Shown piece by piece: positions 7,481 to 15,587 of a stretch of DNA of 30,413 nucleotides. The stretch comes from a virus. The position numbers and the translations under genes are program-made. Under the pieces are notes generated by a model. That model saw only the letters and a program-made list of their open reading frames with translations. It searched no databases and was not told where the DNA came from. The DNA is taken from the IMG/VR virus record IMGVR_UViG_3300002835_000756, positions 1-30,413 of that record. One strand, written 5' to 3'. Numbering within the stretch: position 1 is the first letter of the stretch; every line of letters starts with the position of its first letter.

Positions 7481-10400
7481 TTAACTAGCAACAGGGACAA
7501 GATTTTTCCTCTGTATATAATTATCGATAGATATTATAGCAGACTCAGACTCAACCTTGTATGAGTCCATACGAGTTAGTGTTTGTTTCTCTTCAATCTT
7601 AGAAAGACGAGCAGCATACCACTGACCTTGTTTGATAACACTTTTAAGCTTGGCATATGGTCTAGGGAATATCACAATTTTAAAAATCTGTTGACCATCC
7701 CAACAATATAGATTTGCCATAGTTTTATCCTTAGATGTTGTAAACACTCTTGAGTGCATAACATACATCAAAGTCTTCTCCTCTCCAACATGCCCCAGCC
7801 CAGTATCATAAAGCCAGTTATATTCGTGATTGTCACCTTTTTGCCGAAGATTGATAAATTTATGCAAATCAGTGTCAATAAAATTATAAGCATCACAAAA
7901 TGAATGCAATGTTCTGTCGCCAATTAAAGCATAAACATAATCTCGATTAGCCATCTCAGTATTCCTGTCAGCAAACACTGTTGCTGAACCTGAGAAGTCT
8001 TCAAATTCAATTCTTAAATATTGCGGAGTTTTCTTTGTTGATCGAACAATAGCCTTGATCAAAGTCAACGGTGAATTTATTTCATGGAAGTCTGCAAGGT
8101 TGCCCACAAATTCATCCATTTCATTCTTCTCTTCCCCGGATTGGATTGAGAACCCAAGAACAGGAAGATAGTAGCGCTCATGCTCATATTGAGAAATATG
8201 ATTTAGTGATGCATACGCCCCGACTTTCTCCAAATTAAGACGCAATGGAGCTTTAACTGCAGACTTTGAACATTTATTATTAAACTCATCTAAACAAGTG
8301 AACGGACGCTTATTTATGATCTCTTTAATAGCAGAGGAACCGCAACCAGCAACATTTGTTAAACCAAACCGAATAGCATCAAGACCAGTCCTGCTATCAG
8401 TTGTAAAGTATTCCTCAGAATAGTTAACATCAGGAGGCAAGATAGGAATGCCGAGCCGCTGTGCTTCCATCAAGTAAGCAGTGATTTTCTCTGTTGAATC
8501 CTCGTTGTACAACAAAGACCAAATAAACTCTAGAGGGTAATTCACCTTCAACCACATTGTCTGGTAAGACAGCATCGAATACGCTACGGCATGGGATTTA
8601 TTAAACATATACAGAGCCGACATCTCGAACTCCGCCCACATCTGCCTCGCCTCAGCTTTTGGAATAATAGCATTATTAATGAACTTATCCTTAAATTCTT
8701 TAAATTCATTAACATCTCTCTTCTTACCAATAATCTTTCTCAGCTTGTCTGCATCTGACCATGTAAACCCAGATATCATAACGGACATCTGCATCAATTG
8801 CTCTTGAAAAATAACTGTTCCGTAAGTCTCTTTCAGAATCTCTTCAACTGACTTGTCAGGATAATAAGGTTGTGTAAAACCCTTTTTGCAATCAATATAC
8901 TTTTGGCCTTGTGATAGCAAAGCTCCTGGTCTTACCAGTGCGTTACTAACAACCAAGTCATTAAAGTTATCAATACCCATTCTCTCAATTAGGTTTCGAT
9001 AAGCCGCCGCATCTGTCTGAAAGACACCGACCGTGTTGCCATTATTAAAATTCTCAAAAACTTTTGGATCATCAAGCGAAAGGGATTGCGCCTCCATATC
9101 CACTCCCAGACGCTCCTTGATCTTCGCTAAGCAGTCTTTAATCACAGATACGGTCTTTAGACCTAAAATATCTATTTTAATAAGCCCAACAGCTTCAGCG
9201 TCTGTCATATCAAAAGCAGTAACAGTAGTCCGCTGATCGCTATCAGTATCTTTTCTAGTCTCAATAGGGCAAACTTCATGGAGAGGGATTGATGACACGA
9301 CCATGCCTGCAGCATGGATGCCAACATTTCTAATCCGCCCCTCTAGCCTCTTAGCTAACTTGGGAACATCAGGATATTTGTTACAAAAAATCTTACCCTT
9401 AGGTGACTCAATTAATTCTTCAATTGTCTCAAAAAATGGAGTTATATTGTTAGTTTCTTCGTAAGACACTTGCAATACTCTAGCAACATCTTTGACTACA
9501 GACTTAGGCTTAAATGTACCATAGGTGGTAATAGCTGCAACATGATCCCTGCCCCATCTATTTCTCAGATATTCTTTAACTTCATTTCTTCTTTTATCCT
9601 CAAAGTCCAAGTCAATATCCGGATAGTCATTGCGCTCAGGGTTAATAAATCTTGCAAAGAGCAGGTTGTATTTAATAGGATCAACCTTGGATATGTTTAA
9701 TAAATACGCCATCAGGCTACCGCCGACAGAACCACGACCAGTCCCACGACCAACATTGTTAGCATCAGCCCAAGATATCAAGTCCCACACAATAAGGAAG
9801 TAATCGGCAAAACCAAGTTGCTTGATAATACCCAGCTCTTCCTCAAGTCTAACCTTGTACTCATCACCAAGACCAAGTTCTTTAACTCTGAACTCTGTTA
9901 TCTCACGCAAATACTCATCAGAGTCTAGTGATTTAATATACTTAGGAAGAAGGTTTCTTCTCTTCCTAATTTCAGCACTGCACTTGCTTGCAACCTCAAT
10001 GGTATTCTCAAGAATGTCAGGCCTATCATAACCAGCTTTCTTAAACCAAGATAAAACAGTTTCAGCATCCGCAACATATGGATCAATATCATCAAAGCGA
10101 AGATTTCTTTCTGGGTACAGATGATTAACCTTACTGAGCAAGTCACTCCCGCAAGTATGAAGAGTCGCCGCATTTTCTTTCGCAAGGTTTGTTATCCCAG
10201 CACCAAGGCTTGGGTACTGAGAAATGAGAAGCAACACTTCCTCGCAAGCTTTATCTGAATGAGTCGGAAAATGGCAATCAGCTGTCGCAACAGCTTTCTT
10301 GCCAAAAGCTTTAGACAAATCCAATAGACCATCATTAATCTCTTTAGGGTTCCATGCTTGAAGTTCAAAGTAGAAATCGTCCTTGAATATTTTTGTAAAT

Positions 10401-10879
10401 CTATCAGCAAGCATTTCCGCCCTGCCGGTATCGCCAGATTCAATAGCTTTTGCAATTGAGCTTCCTCTGCATCCTGACAGTGAAATAATGTCATCGTCAA
10501 CCATGCTCTCCAGTAGATCAAAATCAATTCTTGGCTTATAGTAAAAATTATCCTGCCAAGATATCTGCGACAGTTTAAACAACTTCTTTAAGCCTTCATC
10601 ATTCTTTGCCAGCAAAATTAAATGGAATCGCTCATGCTTACCATCACTGTCGCCCCCAACAGATGGGACGAAGTACGCCTCAACACCGAACACTGGACGG
10701 ACCGAATGCTTCTTGCATGCATCTTGAAAACGCAAAACCCCAGCCATCGTGCCATGATCCGTAAGCGCTGCTGCAAACTGACCATTAGTGCTAGATATCT
10801 GGGCTATCTCTTCGGGGGTAGACATCCCATCAAGCAAGGAATGCTCGCTGTGACAATGAAGGTGAACAAACTCTGTCAC
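7481..10879 (-). CDS. dnaE: DNA polymerase III alpha subunit (DnaE type)
   Basis: An 1132-residue C-family replicative polymerase, close to the usual DnaE length. The N-terminal PHP domain has HLHCHS (H6, H8, H10), TDHG (D41, H42), GVE (E67), H86 and a late D-x-H (D201, H203), so its metal site looks intact, unlike the degraded site of E. coli. The polymerase core has GRGSVGGS (382-389), PDID (D421, D423) and IKIDILGLK (D570), the three catalytic Asp. A helix-hairpin-helix region near 875-905 and an OB-like domain near 980-1060 follow. It starts at GTG (10879) directly after the TAA of the nucleotidase gene. It would copy the phage genome with the helicase and primase encoded to its right. 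No separate DnaQ-type exonuclease is seen here, so the PHP domain may proofread. Confidence 0.95.
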   Translation of the reverse strand: MTEFVHLHCHSEHSLLDGMSTPEEIAQISSTNGQFAAALTDHGTMAGVLRFQDACKKHSVRPVFGVEAYFVPSVGGDSDGKHERFHLILLAKNDEGLKKLFKLSQISWQDNFYYKPRIDFDLLESMVDDDIISLSGCRGSSIAKAIESGDTGRAEMLADRFTKIFKDDFYFELQAWNPKEINDGLLDLSKAFGKKAVATADCHFPTHSDKACEEVLLLISQYPSLGAGITNLAKENAATLHTCGSDLLSKVNHLYPERNLRFDDIDPYVADAETVLSWFKKAGYDRPDILENTIEVASKCSAEIRKRRNLLPKYIKSLDSDEYLREITEFRVKELGLGDEYKVRLEEELGIIKQLGFADYFLIVWDLISWADANNVGRGTGRGSVGGSLMAYLLNISKVDPIKYNLLFARFINPERNDYPDIDLDFEDKRRNEVKEYLRNRWGRDHVAAITTYGTFKPKSVVKDVARVLQVSYEETNNITPFFETIEELIESPKGKIFCNKYPDVPKLAKRLEGRIRNVGIHAAGMVVSSIPLHEVCPIETRKDTDSDQRTTVTAFDMTDAEAVGLIKIDILGLKTVSVIKDCLAKIKERLGVDMEAQSLSLDDPKVFENFNNGNTVGVFQTDAAAYRNLIERMGIDNFNDLVVSNALVRPGALLSQGQKYIDCKKGFTQPYYPDKSVEEILKETYGTVIFQEQLMQMSVMISGFTWSDADKLRKIIGKKRDVNEFKEFKDKFINNAIIPKAEARQMWAEFEMSALYMFNKSHAVAYSMLSYQTMWLKVNYPLEFIWSLLYNEDSTEKITAYLMEAQRLGIPILPPDVNYSEEYFTTDSRTGLDAIRFGLTNVAGCGSSAIKEIINKRPFTCLDEFNNKCSKSAVKAPLRLNLEKVGAYASLNHISQYEHERYYLPVLGFSIQSGEEKNEMDEFVGNLADFHEINSPLTLIKAIVRSTKKTPQYLRIEFEDFSGSATVFADRNTEMANRDYVYALIGDRTLHSFCDAYNFIDTDLHKFINLRQKGDNHEYNWLYDTGLGHVGEEKTLMYVMHSRVFTTSKDKTMANLYCWDGQQIFKIVIFPRPYAKLKSVIKQGQWYAARLSKIEEKQTLTRMDSYKVESESAIISIDNYIQRKNLVPVAS

Positions 10880-11404
10880 TTAAATCTCCAATTCATAAAG
10901 TGTTTCAATACAAGGAAGGTCATCCCAGAAATCTTTATTGTACCACGCCTTCCGCAGGTAGCAATTAATTCCATGACTTCTTAAAGAAATAACCTCGTGT
11001 GGATTATCCTCAACAACAAAAAGAGGATCAATCTCTGCAATAATCTTATGCTTTACATTCATTTTAGAAAACTGAGGGCGCAAGGTGTTAATTTTCCATG
11101 CATCTAACCAAGGCTCTGTTGAACGAACAGCCTCTTCCATCCTGCGAGCAGTAACAATATGAACATCGACATCATCAGAAAACCATTTGTTTACCTGATA
11201 CCAGGCATCCTCAAATGGTTTAATGTTTTTCCAAAAAATAGGATTATTAAATAATTTTAAAGCTTCTTCATTTTTAGTATCAGTAGTGAACCAGCTAGAG
11301 TAATCAGTTTTAGCGCCGCTCTCGTCCAGTAAATGATTAGAAACAGCTGTGTCTATGTCGGCAATAACGCCGTCTAAATCTAAAACTATTTTTTTTCTTT
11401 TCAC
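10880..11404 (-). CDS. HAD-family 5'(3')-deoxyribonucleotidase-like phosphatase
   Basis: A 174-residue HAD phosphatase. Motif I is VLDLDGVIAD (nucleophile D9, acid D11), motif II is HIVTAR (T85), a Lys in NVKHK (near residue 120) serves as motif III, and motif IV is VVEDNPHE (E132, D133). The small alpha-helical cap between motifs I and II is like that of deoxyribonucleotidases. It likely dephosphorylates deoxynucleoside monophosphates, tuning the nucleotide pool for replication. It begins at GTG (11404) with AAGGAA 5 bases upstream, just after a strong hairpin, and directly precedes dnaE. A polynucleotide phosphatase is an alternative. Confidence 0.75.
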   Translation of the reverse strand: MKRKKIVLDLDGVIADIDTAVSNHLLDESGAKTDYSSWFTTDTKNEEALKLFNNPIFWKNIKPFEDAWYQVNKWFSDDVDVHIVTARRMEEAVRSTEPWLDAWKINTLRPQFSKMNVKHKIIAEIDPLFVVEDNPHEVISLRSHGINCYLRKAWYNKDFWDDLPCIETLYELEI

Positions 11405-11419
11405 TATATTCCTTTGTTA

Positions 11420-11445
11420 AAGGGCAGGGGTTTCCCCCTGCCCTT
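11420..11445 (-). terminator. GC-rich 11-bp hairpin with GAAA tetraloop
   Basis: On the minus strand AAGGGCAGGGG is followed by GAAA and the exact complement CCCCTGCCCTT, giving a perfect 11-base stem closed by a GNRA tetraloop when transcribed leftward. It sits 22 bases after the stop of the probable ssDNA-binding protein and just before the nucleotidase gene. Only a short T run (TTT then AACAAAG) follows, so it may be a partial terminator or an mRNA-stabilising 3' end that lets the upstream gene be expressed more than the genes after it. No stem of similar strength was noticed elsewhere in the window. Confidence 0.65.
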
Positions 11446-11467
11446 GAGTAATAGAATTACTTAGATT

Positions 11468-12115
11468 CTACCAAGAATCCTTGTTCAACTCTCCAGTTGT
11501 TAGGAATATTTGCTGCTTTTCATAAGAAAGAGTCATGTATACATTCTCCAACTCATGCAATGGCAATTCAGTAATTGCCTTACTTGCTTCTGTAACATTC
11601 AGAGGAATCAAACTATAATTAGTATCCGAAGCGGCAGAGCCTGTTCTCGAATACTTGTACTCTCTGTCTGTAATAGTCCCAAACTCTTTTGCATACTCAA
11701 TCAAAGTCAAACCAACATGGCGCTGATTGAAAGTAGTGTCTAGAATTCGTGGTTCCCAAATTCCTGGCTCTACTTCTACTGCAATGTTGATCAACAGGTG
11801 AGGCTTAGGTTTCCAAGCCTTGTCTGAAACTGACTGCTCTGTTGCCCAGCAACGATAATTAAATTTTTCAAATGAAGCAGTAGAGGCAACTCTCCACTTC
11901 CAGTTGATTGGCGAAGTGACCACAGGAACTGTAATACCAGTTCCAATCTCTTCATTATAATATTTTGCATCCTCGGTAAGCTCTTGCCTGAAGCGAATCT
12001 TGAAAGAGTCTCCTGATTGCAGAGTAAAGTATTTCTTCACTCCCTTTGCTGCCCCAGGAGCCGGTACTACCGCCTTCTCAAGGTCTTTTAGTGTTTTTAG
12101 TGATGTAAATGACAT
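11468..12115 (-). CDS. Probable phage single-stranded DNA-binding protein
   Basis: A 215-residue protein with no catalytic motif. It is beta-rich with many aromatic residues (for example SPINWKWRVAS, FNYRCWATEQ), and it lies between primase and nucleotidase/polymerase genes, where phages often encode their ssDNA-binding protein. The start at 12115 has GGAG 5-6 bases upstream, and a strong hairpin follows the stop, both consistent with high-level expression. It lacks the acidic flexible tail seen in many SSBs, although the last residues (GELNKDSW) include acidic and aromatic residues. The call rests on context and composition, not on a recognised motif; another replication accessory role is possible. 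Confidence 0.45.
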   Translation of the reverse strand: MSFTSLKTLKDLEKAVVPAPGAAKGVKKYFTLQSGDSFKIRFRQELTEDAKYYNEEIGTGITVPVVTSPINWKWRVASTASFEKFNYRCWATEQSVSDKAWKPKPHLLINIAVEVEPGIWEPRILDTTFNQRHVGLTLIEYAKEFGTITDREYKYSRTGSAASDTNYSLIPLNVTEASKAITELPLHELENVYMTLSYEKQQIFLTTGELNKDSW

Positions 12116-12123
12116 ATTGTCTC

Positions 12124-13023
12124 CTATACTATTATTTGTTTGTTTGTGATACTGTCTTTAATTTGCTTTACTGACATCTCCCCTGGATCTTTCAACCCAT
12201 CGGAGATCTTGGCTGCGTACAGTTCTTTACCGCAACAAGAATTTATTATAGCACCTTTCATAGCCTCTCCAGCGTCATCATTGTCAGAAAATATAATTAT
12301 TCTATCAAAATATTTTTTCAACATAGATACTTGCTGTGGAGACACTTGAGCACCCAATGACGCAACCACATTCGGGAATCCAGCTTCGTGGACCTTCATT
12401 GCGTCAACACTCCCCTCTACTATTATAACATCACTGTGTAACTTAGCATTCTGTATATTGAACAACACAGTAGCTCTTTTAAACCCAGTATTATACAAGT
12501 ATCTAGGCTCCTGCTCACTACTGACAGCCCTGCCTATCAAGCCAACCAGTTTGTATTGAGGATTCCTCACTGGGATAACTATACGATTCTTACCGCTAGA
12601 AAACCCCACTTCAAAGTGAGATAGCGTATCAATAGACAAACCACGCTCAAGAAATGGCAACAACTTATCTTTGGCATCATCACTATCATAATCAAGAATC
12701 ATTGTATCCAAAGAAATTTCCTTCTCTGGAACAACAGGGCGCAGGGCTCTATCTATCTCGTTTTTTAATGCGGCAGGATCTAGCTTTGTTTCTCTGCCAT
12801 AGGATTTACCAGTGATCTGTCTATATAGTTTCTTAAAGTTACCTTTTTCTCCACATGATGGATTAAAACATTGCCATAACCCTGTTTTTTTATTTAAATA
12901 AAACGATGGAGTATTTCTGTTCTTATGGAAAGGGCAATAGAAAGTAATCTCATTGCCAGATTCAGTATGAACATGAATGCCATACTTCTGGAGCAGATCT
13001 TTAATTTCAGCTTCTAGGTTCAT
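12124..13023 (-). CDS. DnaG-like primase with CHC2 zinc finger and TOPRIM domain
   Basis: From the ATG at 13023 the protein has 299 residues. The N-terminal zinc finger is C30-x2-H33...C52-x4-C57 with the surrounding FYCPFH and CFNPSCG, typical of CHC2. The TOPRIM domain has VEGSVDAM (E203) and SDNDDAG (D247, D249), the metal ligands for primer synthesis. It is shorter than DnaG because it lacks the C-terminal helicase-interaction domain. It would make RNA primers for the DnaE polymerase and work with the DnaB-like helicase. The frame is open to an ATG at 13068, but that would overlap the upstream gene by 62 bases and add 15 residues before the domain; neither start has a good ribosome binding site, so the start is uncertain. 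Confidence 0.88.
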   Translation of the reverse strand: MNLEAEIKDLLQKYGIHVHTESGNEITFYCPFHKNRNTPSFYLNKKTGLWQCFNPSCGEKGNFKKLYRQITGKSYGRETKLDPAALKNEIDRALRPVVPEKEISLDTMILDYDSDDAKDKLLPFLERGLSIDTLSHFEVGFSSGKNRIVIPVRNPQYKLVGLIGRAVSSEQEPRYLYNTGFKRATVLFNIQNAKLHSDVIIVEGSVDAMKVHEAGFPNVVASLGAQVSPQQVSMLKKYFDRIIIFSDNDDAGEAMKGAIINSCCGKELYAAKISDGLKDPGEMSVKQIKDSITNKQIIV

Positions 13024-13192
13024 CGTCAAAAATGATTGAGAATGAAAATATTTCTGATTCTTTATCATAGTCTGTAATCAGCCTTGTCTCACCCTTGAAC
13101 CCATACTTAATCCTAGCTTCATCTTCCATCCACGGTCTAAGTTTAGCGATTGTTTCTATGTCTTTCGCAGTTCCGCTCAAGCAAGTTTCCAT
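13007..13192 (-). CDS. Hypothetical protein, 61 residues
   Basis: Unrecognised small protein between the helicase and primase genes. I prefer the ATG at 13192, which forms TAATG with the helicase stop and has GAGGAA about 11 bases upstream; the earlier ATG at 13204 has its purine run too close. The sequence is helical then beta: KDIETIAKLRPWMEDEARIKYG, then a few strands ending in SFSIIFDDE. It might be a helicase or primase partner, but only position suggests this. Its stop overlaps the primase start. Confidence 0.55.
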   Translation of the reverse strand: METCLSGTAKDIETIAKLRPWMEDEARIKYGFKGETRLITDYDKESEIFSFSIIFDDEPRS

Positions 13193-14409
13193 TAAATGTC
13201 CCATTCCTCAGCCCACTTACCTGTTTCCAAGTTCCATCTAAGATAGAACCCGAAGTGACCAGCTCGCCTAACTTTCCTAGACACAACTTGAAACACATCA
13301 GATGATGGCTCACGATGAATTGCCAGAACAAGGTCTGCGTCATAAGCCAATTGCTTACTCCACGCAACCTCTTCTAGTTCAGGTGGACGCTCAGAGTGCC
13401 CCTCTGACATTGTTACTGCTGCAACATCGATAATTGGAATATTATTTTTAACAGCCATGCGCTTAAATGCCTTAGACAAATTCTTTGCTTTCTCTGTCTC
13501 TGTCTTGGCACCGCTTGAATCATCAAACAAACCATGGTAATCAAGAATTACCATATCCGGATGATACTGGTCAATCTTTGCCTGTACCATGTTTTGGTCA
13601 GCAGTCTCAAGACCCTCTGATGTAACAAGATGAATAGCATGCTTGCCAGTGAAAGTAGCCTCCGCCCATTTCTCATACTTATCAACAATGGCAGGGTTGG
13701 CTCTGACAAGATCTGTATTGGTAAAGTTACCTTCGCCATTATTCAACAAGGTATCAAGCCTCTGCCCCTCCTGCATCTTATTCATTTCAAGTGAAATGAT
13801 CAATGGTCTATAACCAGCTTTCCATGCATTAACAGCAAATAATCTTGCAATGAATGACTTACCAACACCCGTCCAGCCAAGAAGAACAACAAAATCTCCT
13901 GGTTGCCAGCCGCCGAATGTTTTATCAATAACATTGATACCGCTTGGCACTCCTTGCAATTCATCATTCCCACGCAAAGACCGCTCTCTTAAACTATCTG
14001 CCCTATCTTTCCACTCCCCAGCAAGATCGGTATCTTTCAAACTGCTAGAAAACTTATAGAGCTTAGAAGTTTCTTCCATCAGAAATGATAATGATTCTTT
14101 AGGACCAAGATCGCCCAGTATGGCATGAGCCTTAGAAACAATCATCCGAGTCTGGTATGACAACGACTCTCTCTTTGCCTCATCAAGATAATACTTAAGA
14201 GGTTCAGGAGTCGATACAAAATCAAAATCTGGGTGGTGATGCTTTACAGTATCTTTAGACGGAACCTTTTTGTGCTCGTCATAGTGACTGATTATAAAAT
14301 TCCAAATATCCTTGTATTCAACAAAAACATTCTCTGCGCCAGCATTGACCGACTCAACATAACCATCGTTGTCAATAATGCAGTTAAGTAACCTAATCTC
14401 ATAGTTCAT
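13192..14409 (-). CDS. DnaB-like replicative helicase
   Basis: A 405-residue helicase of the RecA-fold SF4 type. The C-terminal ATPase begins at GVPSGINVID (153-162) and has Walker A GWTGVGKS (178-185), SLEM (E208) and Walker B PDMVILDYH (D290). A late R-K-x-RR stretch (VSRKVRRAG, about 378-386) is in the place of the arginine finger and DNA-binding loop. The N-terminal region (1-130) is helical and resembles a DnaB N-domain but is divergent. It forms a hexamer that unwinds DNA 5' to 3' at the fork. The start overlaps the stop of the upstream 101-residue gene as ATGA. No RecA-type recombination features are present, so DnaB is preferred over a RadA/Sms assignment. Confidence 0.9.
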   Translation of the reverse strand: MNYEIRLLNCIIDNDGYVESVNAGAENVFVEYKDIWNFIISHYDEHKKVPSKDTVKHHHPDFDFVSTPEPLKYYLDEAKRESLSYQTRMIVSKAHAILGDLGPKESLSFLMEETSKLYKFSSSLKDTDLAGEWKDRADSLRERSLRGNDELQGVPSGINVIDKTFGGWQPGDFVVLLGWTGVGKSFIARLFAVNAWKAGYRPLIISLEMNKMQEGQRLDTLLNNGEGNFTNTDLVRANPAIVDKYEKWAEATFTGKHAIHLVTSEGLETADQNMVQAKIDQYHPDMVILDYHGLFDDSSGAKTETEKAKNLSKAFKRMAVKNNIPIIDVAAVTMSEGHSERPPELEEVAWSKQLAYDADLVLAIHREPSSDVFQVVSRKVRRAGHFGFYLRWNLETGKWAEEWDI

Positions 14410-14711
14410 TCAGATTCCATTCTCTTTCTTGTTTGCTCCACTATAGCCTTGAAATTGTCAACTGCCTTAGATTCAAATTTTGATTTATCAACATAAGACT
14501 TGGATTCTATTGCAAAATCAAATATCAAAAACGGCCCTGTCTTTGATTTAATAAATAAATCAACTGCTGTGAATAAATCATTCTTGCTATAAAATTCAGC
14601 AAGAGCGTCTGCAACAGCTTCTTGCCTTGGGGAATCCGGAATAAATAGCTTATTTAATTTCCTGCATGATTCTTTGAAGTGTTTTATTAGTTCTTGACCA
14701 GTTACTTCCAT
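14406..14711 (-). CDS. Hypothetical helical protein upstream of the helicase
   Basis: A 101-residue, almost all helical protein that I do not recognise. ATG at 14711 has AAGG three bases upstream and lies inside the end of the WhiB-like gene (62-base overlap); no later ATG, GTG or TTG is suitable, so the overlap looks real. The C-terminus is basic (VEQTRKRMESE) and its stop overlaps the helicase start as ATGA. Phages often encode a helicase loader or helicase cofactor just before their helicase, and the size and helicity would fit, but no AAA+ motif or DnaC/gp59 signature is visible. The role is inferred from position only. Confidence 0.55.
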   Translation of the reverse strand: MEVTGQELIKHFKESCRKLNKLFIPDSPRQEAVADALAEFYSKNDLFTAVDLFIKSKTGPFLIFDFAIESKSYVDKSKFESKAVDNFKAIVEQTRKRMESE

Positions 14712-14949
14712 TAGCCTTCTTCGCCTCCTTCCATGTAAGGATTAAAAAATCATATTCTGATATGCCTGCATTGACACCAACATATGGTTCATTCTGCCAT
14801 GCATTTAAAAAACATTGCTGCCTAACTTTACATTTCGAACAGCCGTGCTTGGCATATCGTATGTTTTCAATATCATACGATAGCCAAGCAGCAGGGTTGT
14901 CATCATTTGCACAAACTGCTAAATTCAGCCAATCACTTAGGGCTTTCAT
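14650..14949 (-). CDS. WhiB-like Fe-S transcription factor
   Basis: A 99-residue WhiB-like protein. Four cysteines in the WhiB order, C13...C37-x2-C40-x5-C46, would hold a 4Fe-4S cluster. The next segment, PYVGVNAGISEYD, matches the GVWGG-type turn and following helix of the family. The C-terminal tail is basic and rich in Lys, Asn and Arg, as in the DNA-binding end. WhiB proteins act with the primary sigma factor in Actinobacteria; a phage WhiB of mycobacteriophage TM4 is known to interfere with the host WhiB2 gene. This gene may redirect host transcription or contribute to superinfection exclusion. It overlaps the upstream small gene by 17 bases and the next gene by 62. It is the best host indicator in the window. 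Confidence 0.85.
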   Translation of the reverse strand: MKALSDWLNLAVCANDDNPAAWLSYDIENIRYAKHGCSKCKVRQQCFLNAWQNEPYVGVNAGISEYDFLILTWKEAKKANGSNWSRTNKTLQRIMQEIK

Positions 14950-15145
14950 TATCTAATTCCTGCAGCTTTGCTTCAATTTGAGCATCAATAGATTCCCAAA
15001 CTTTTGCCCAAGCCGCTGGGTCATTAGGGTCTGATGCCTGCGTTCGTGCGCCAGCATCTAGCCTCAACGATTCGTAATTACCAAGATTCTTAGTAATGCC
15101 GAGTGATGCCCAAATTTCTGTACCTTTTTCATTTTCTTTTGACAT
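14933..15145 (-). CDS. Hypothetical protein, 70 residues, with LGNYESLRLDAG segment
   Basis: A short protein with an N-terminal beta part, ITKNLGNYESLRLDAGAR (residues 17-34), and a C-terminal amphipathic helix (AAWAKVWESIDAQIEAKLQEL). The LGNYES(L/V)R(L/V)(D)AG wording looks conserved to me from small phage replication-module proteins, but I cannot name the family. The ATG at 15145 has GAGG 6 bases upstream. The gene lies between the MerR-like gene and the WhiB-like gene, overlapping the latter's start by 17 bases. No function is claimed. Confidence 0.6.
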   Translation of the reverse strand: MSKENEKGTEIWASLGITKNLGNYESLRLDAGARTQASDPNDPAAWAKVWESIDAQIEAKLQELDNESPK

Positions 15146-15152
15146 AATATCC

Positions 15153-15587
15153 TCACTTGTGAAGTTTGACTTTTTGCTCTATTAACTTTATCTTATTACC
15201 AACCATATCACCACTTTGAGTGACAGGGCGACCTTGTGTGCGCTGATTGAAGAATTCCACCATTTCATAGATTTCACTTTCATCATAATATCTCCAGTCA
15301 GAATATCCTTTGTATTCATCACCAAACTTACTGGCTGATGGAATCAAATTCTTTCTTTCATACTTACGGAGTGTATCAGGCCTTCTTTCAACAATCTTAG
15401 CAACCTCACCAACAGTATACAGCCGAACAATTAAAATTTCTGATTGCTCATAAGGTATTACAATAATTTCTTTATCAGAAAGTCTTTCTACAAAGATTTT
15501 ATTCTTTACCTTAGAAATCTTTTTTATTTTTACAATTGACCCGGCATATCTGTAAAATTTATTTACTTGTGGTTTCTTGGATATCAT
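15153..15587 (-). CDS. MerR-type HTH protein with N-terminal beta domain
   Basis: A 144-residue protein. Residues 56-115 are a MerR-like winged helix: LYTVGEVAKIVERRPDTLRKYE gives the helix-turn-helix, then KNLIPSA, a wing with WRYYDESEI and a following helix. Residues 9-53 are predicted to be five short beta strands (KFYRYAGSIVKIKKI, KIFVERL, EIIVIPYE), like a small SH3- or Tudor-like barrel. This N-terminal placement is unusual, since MerR proteins carry their sensor at the C-terminus; here the C-terminus is a short basic helix. It lacks the long dimer helix of full MerR proteins. It could be a phage transcription regulator or a DNA-binding architectural protein. The start overlaps the upstream zinc-ribbon gene by 29 bases. 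Confidence 0.7.
   Translation of the reverse strand: MISKKPQVNKFYRYAGSIVKIKKISKVKNKIFVERLSDKEIIVIPYEQSEILIVRLYTVGEVAKIVERRPDTLRKYERKNLIPSASKFGDEYKGYSDWRYYDESEIYEMVEFFNQRTQGRPVTQSGDMVGNKIKLIEQKVKLHK

Noticed and set aside
13024-13068. Upstream ATG for the primase at 13068
   Set aside because: It would overlap the previous gene by 62 bases and add residues before the CHC2 domain without a ribosome binding site. It is not excluded, only less likely.
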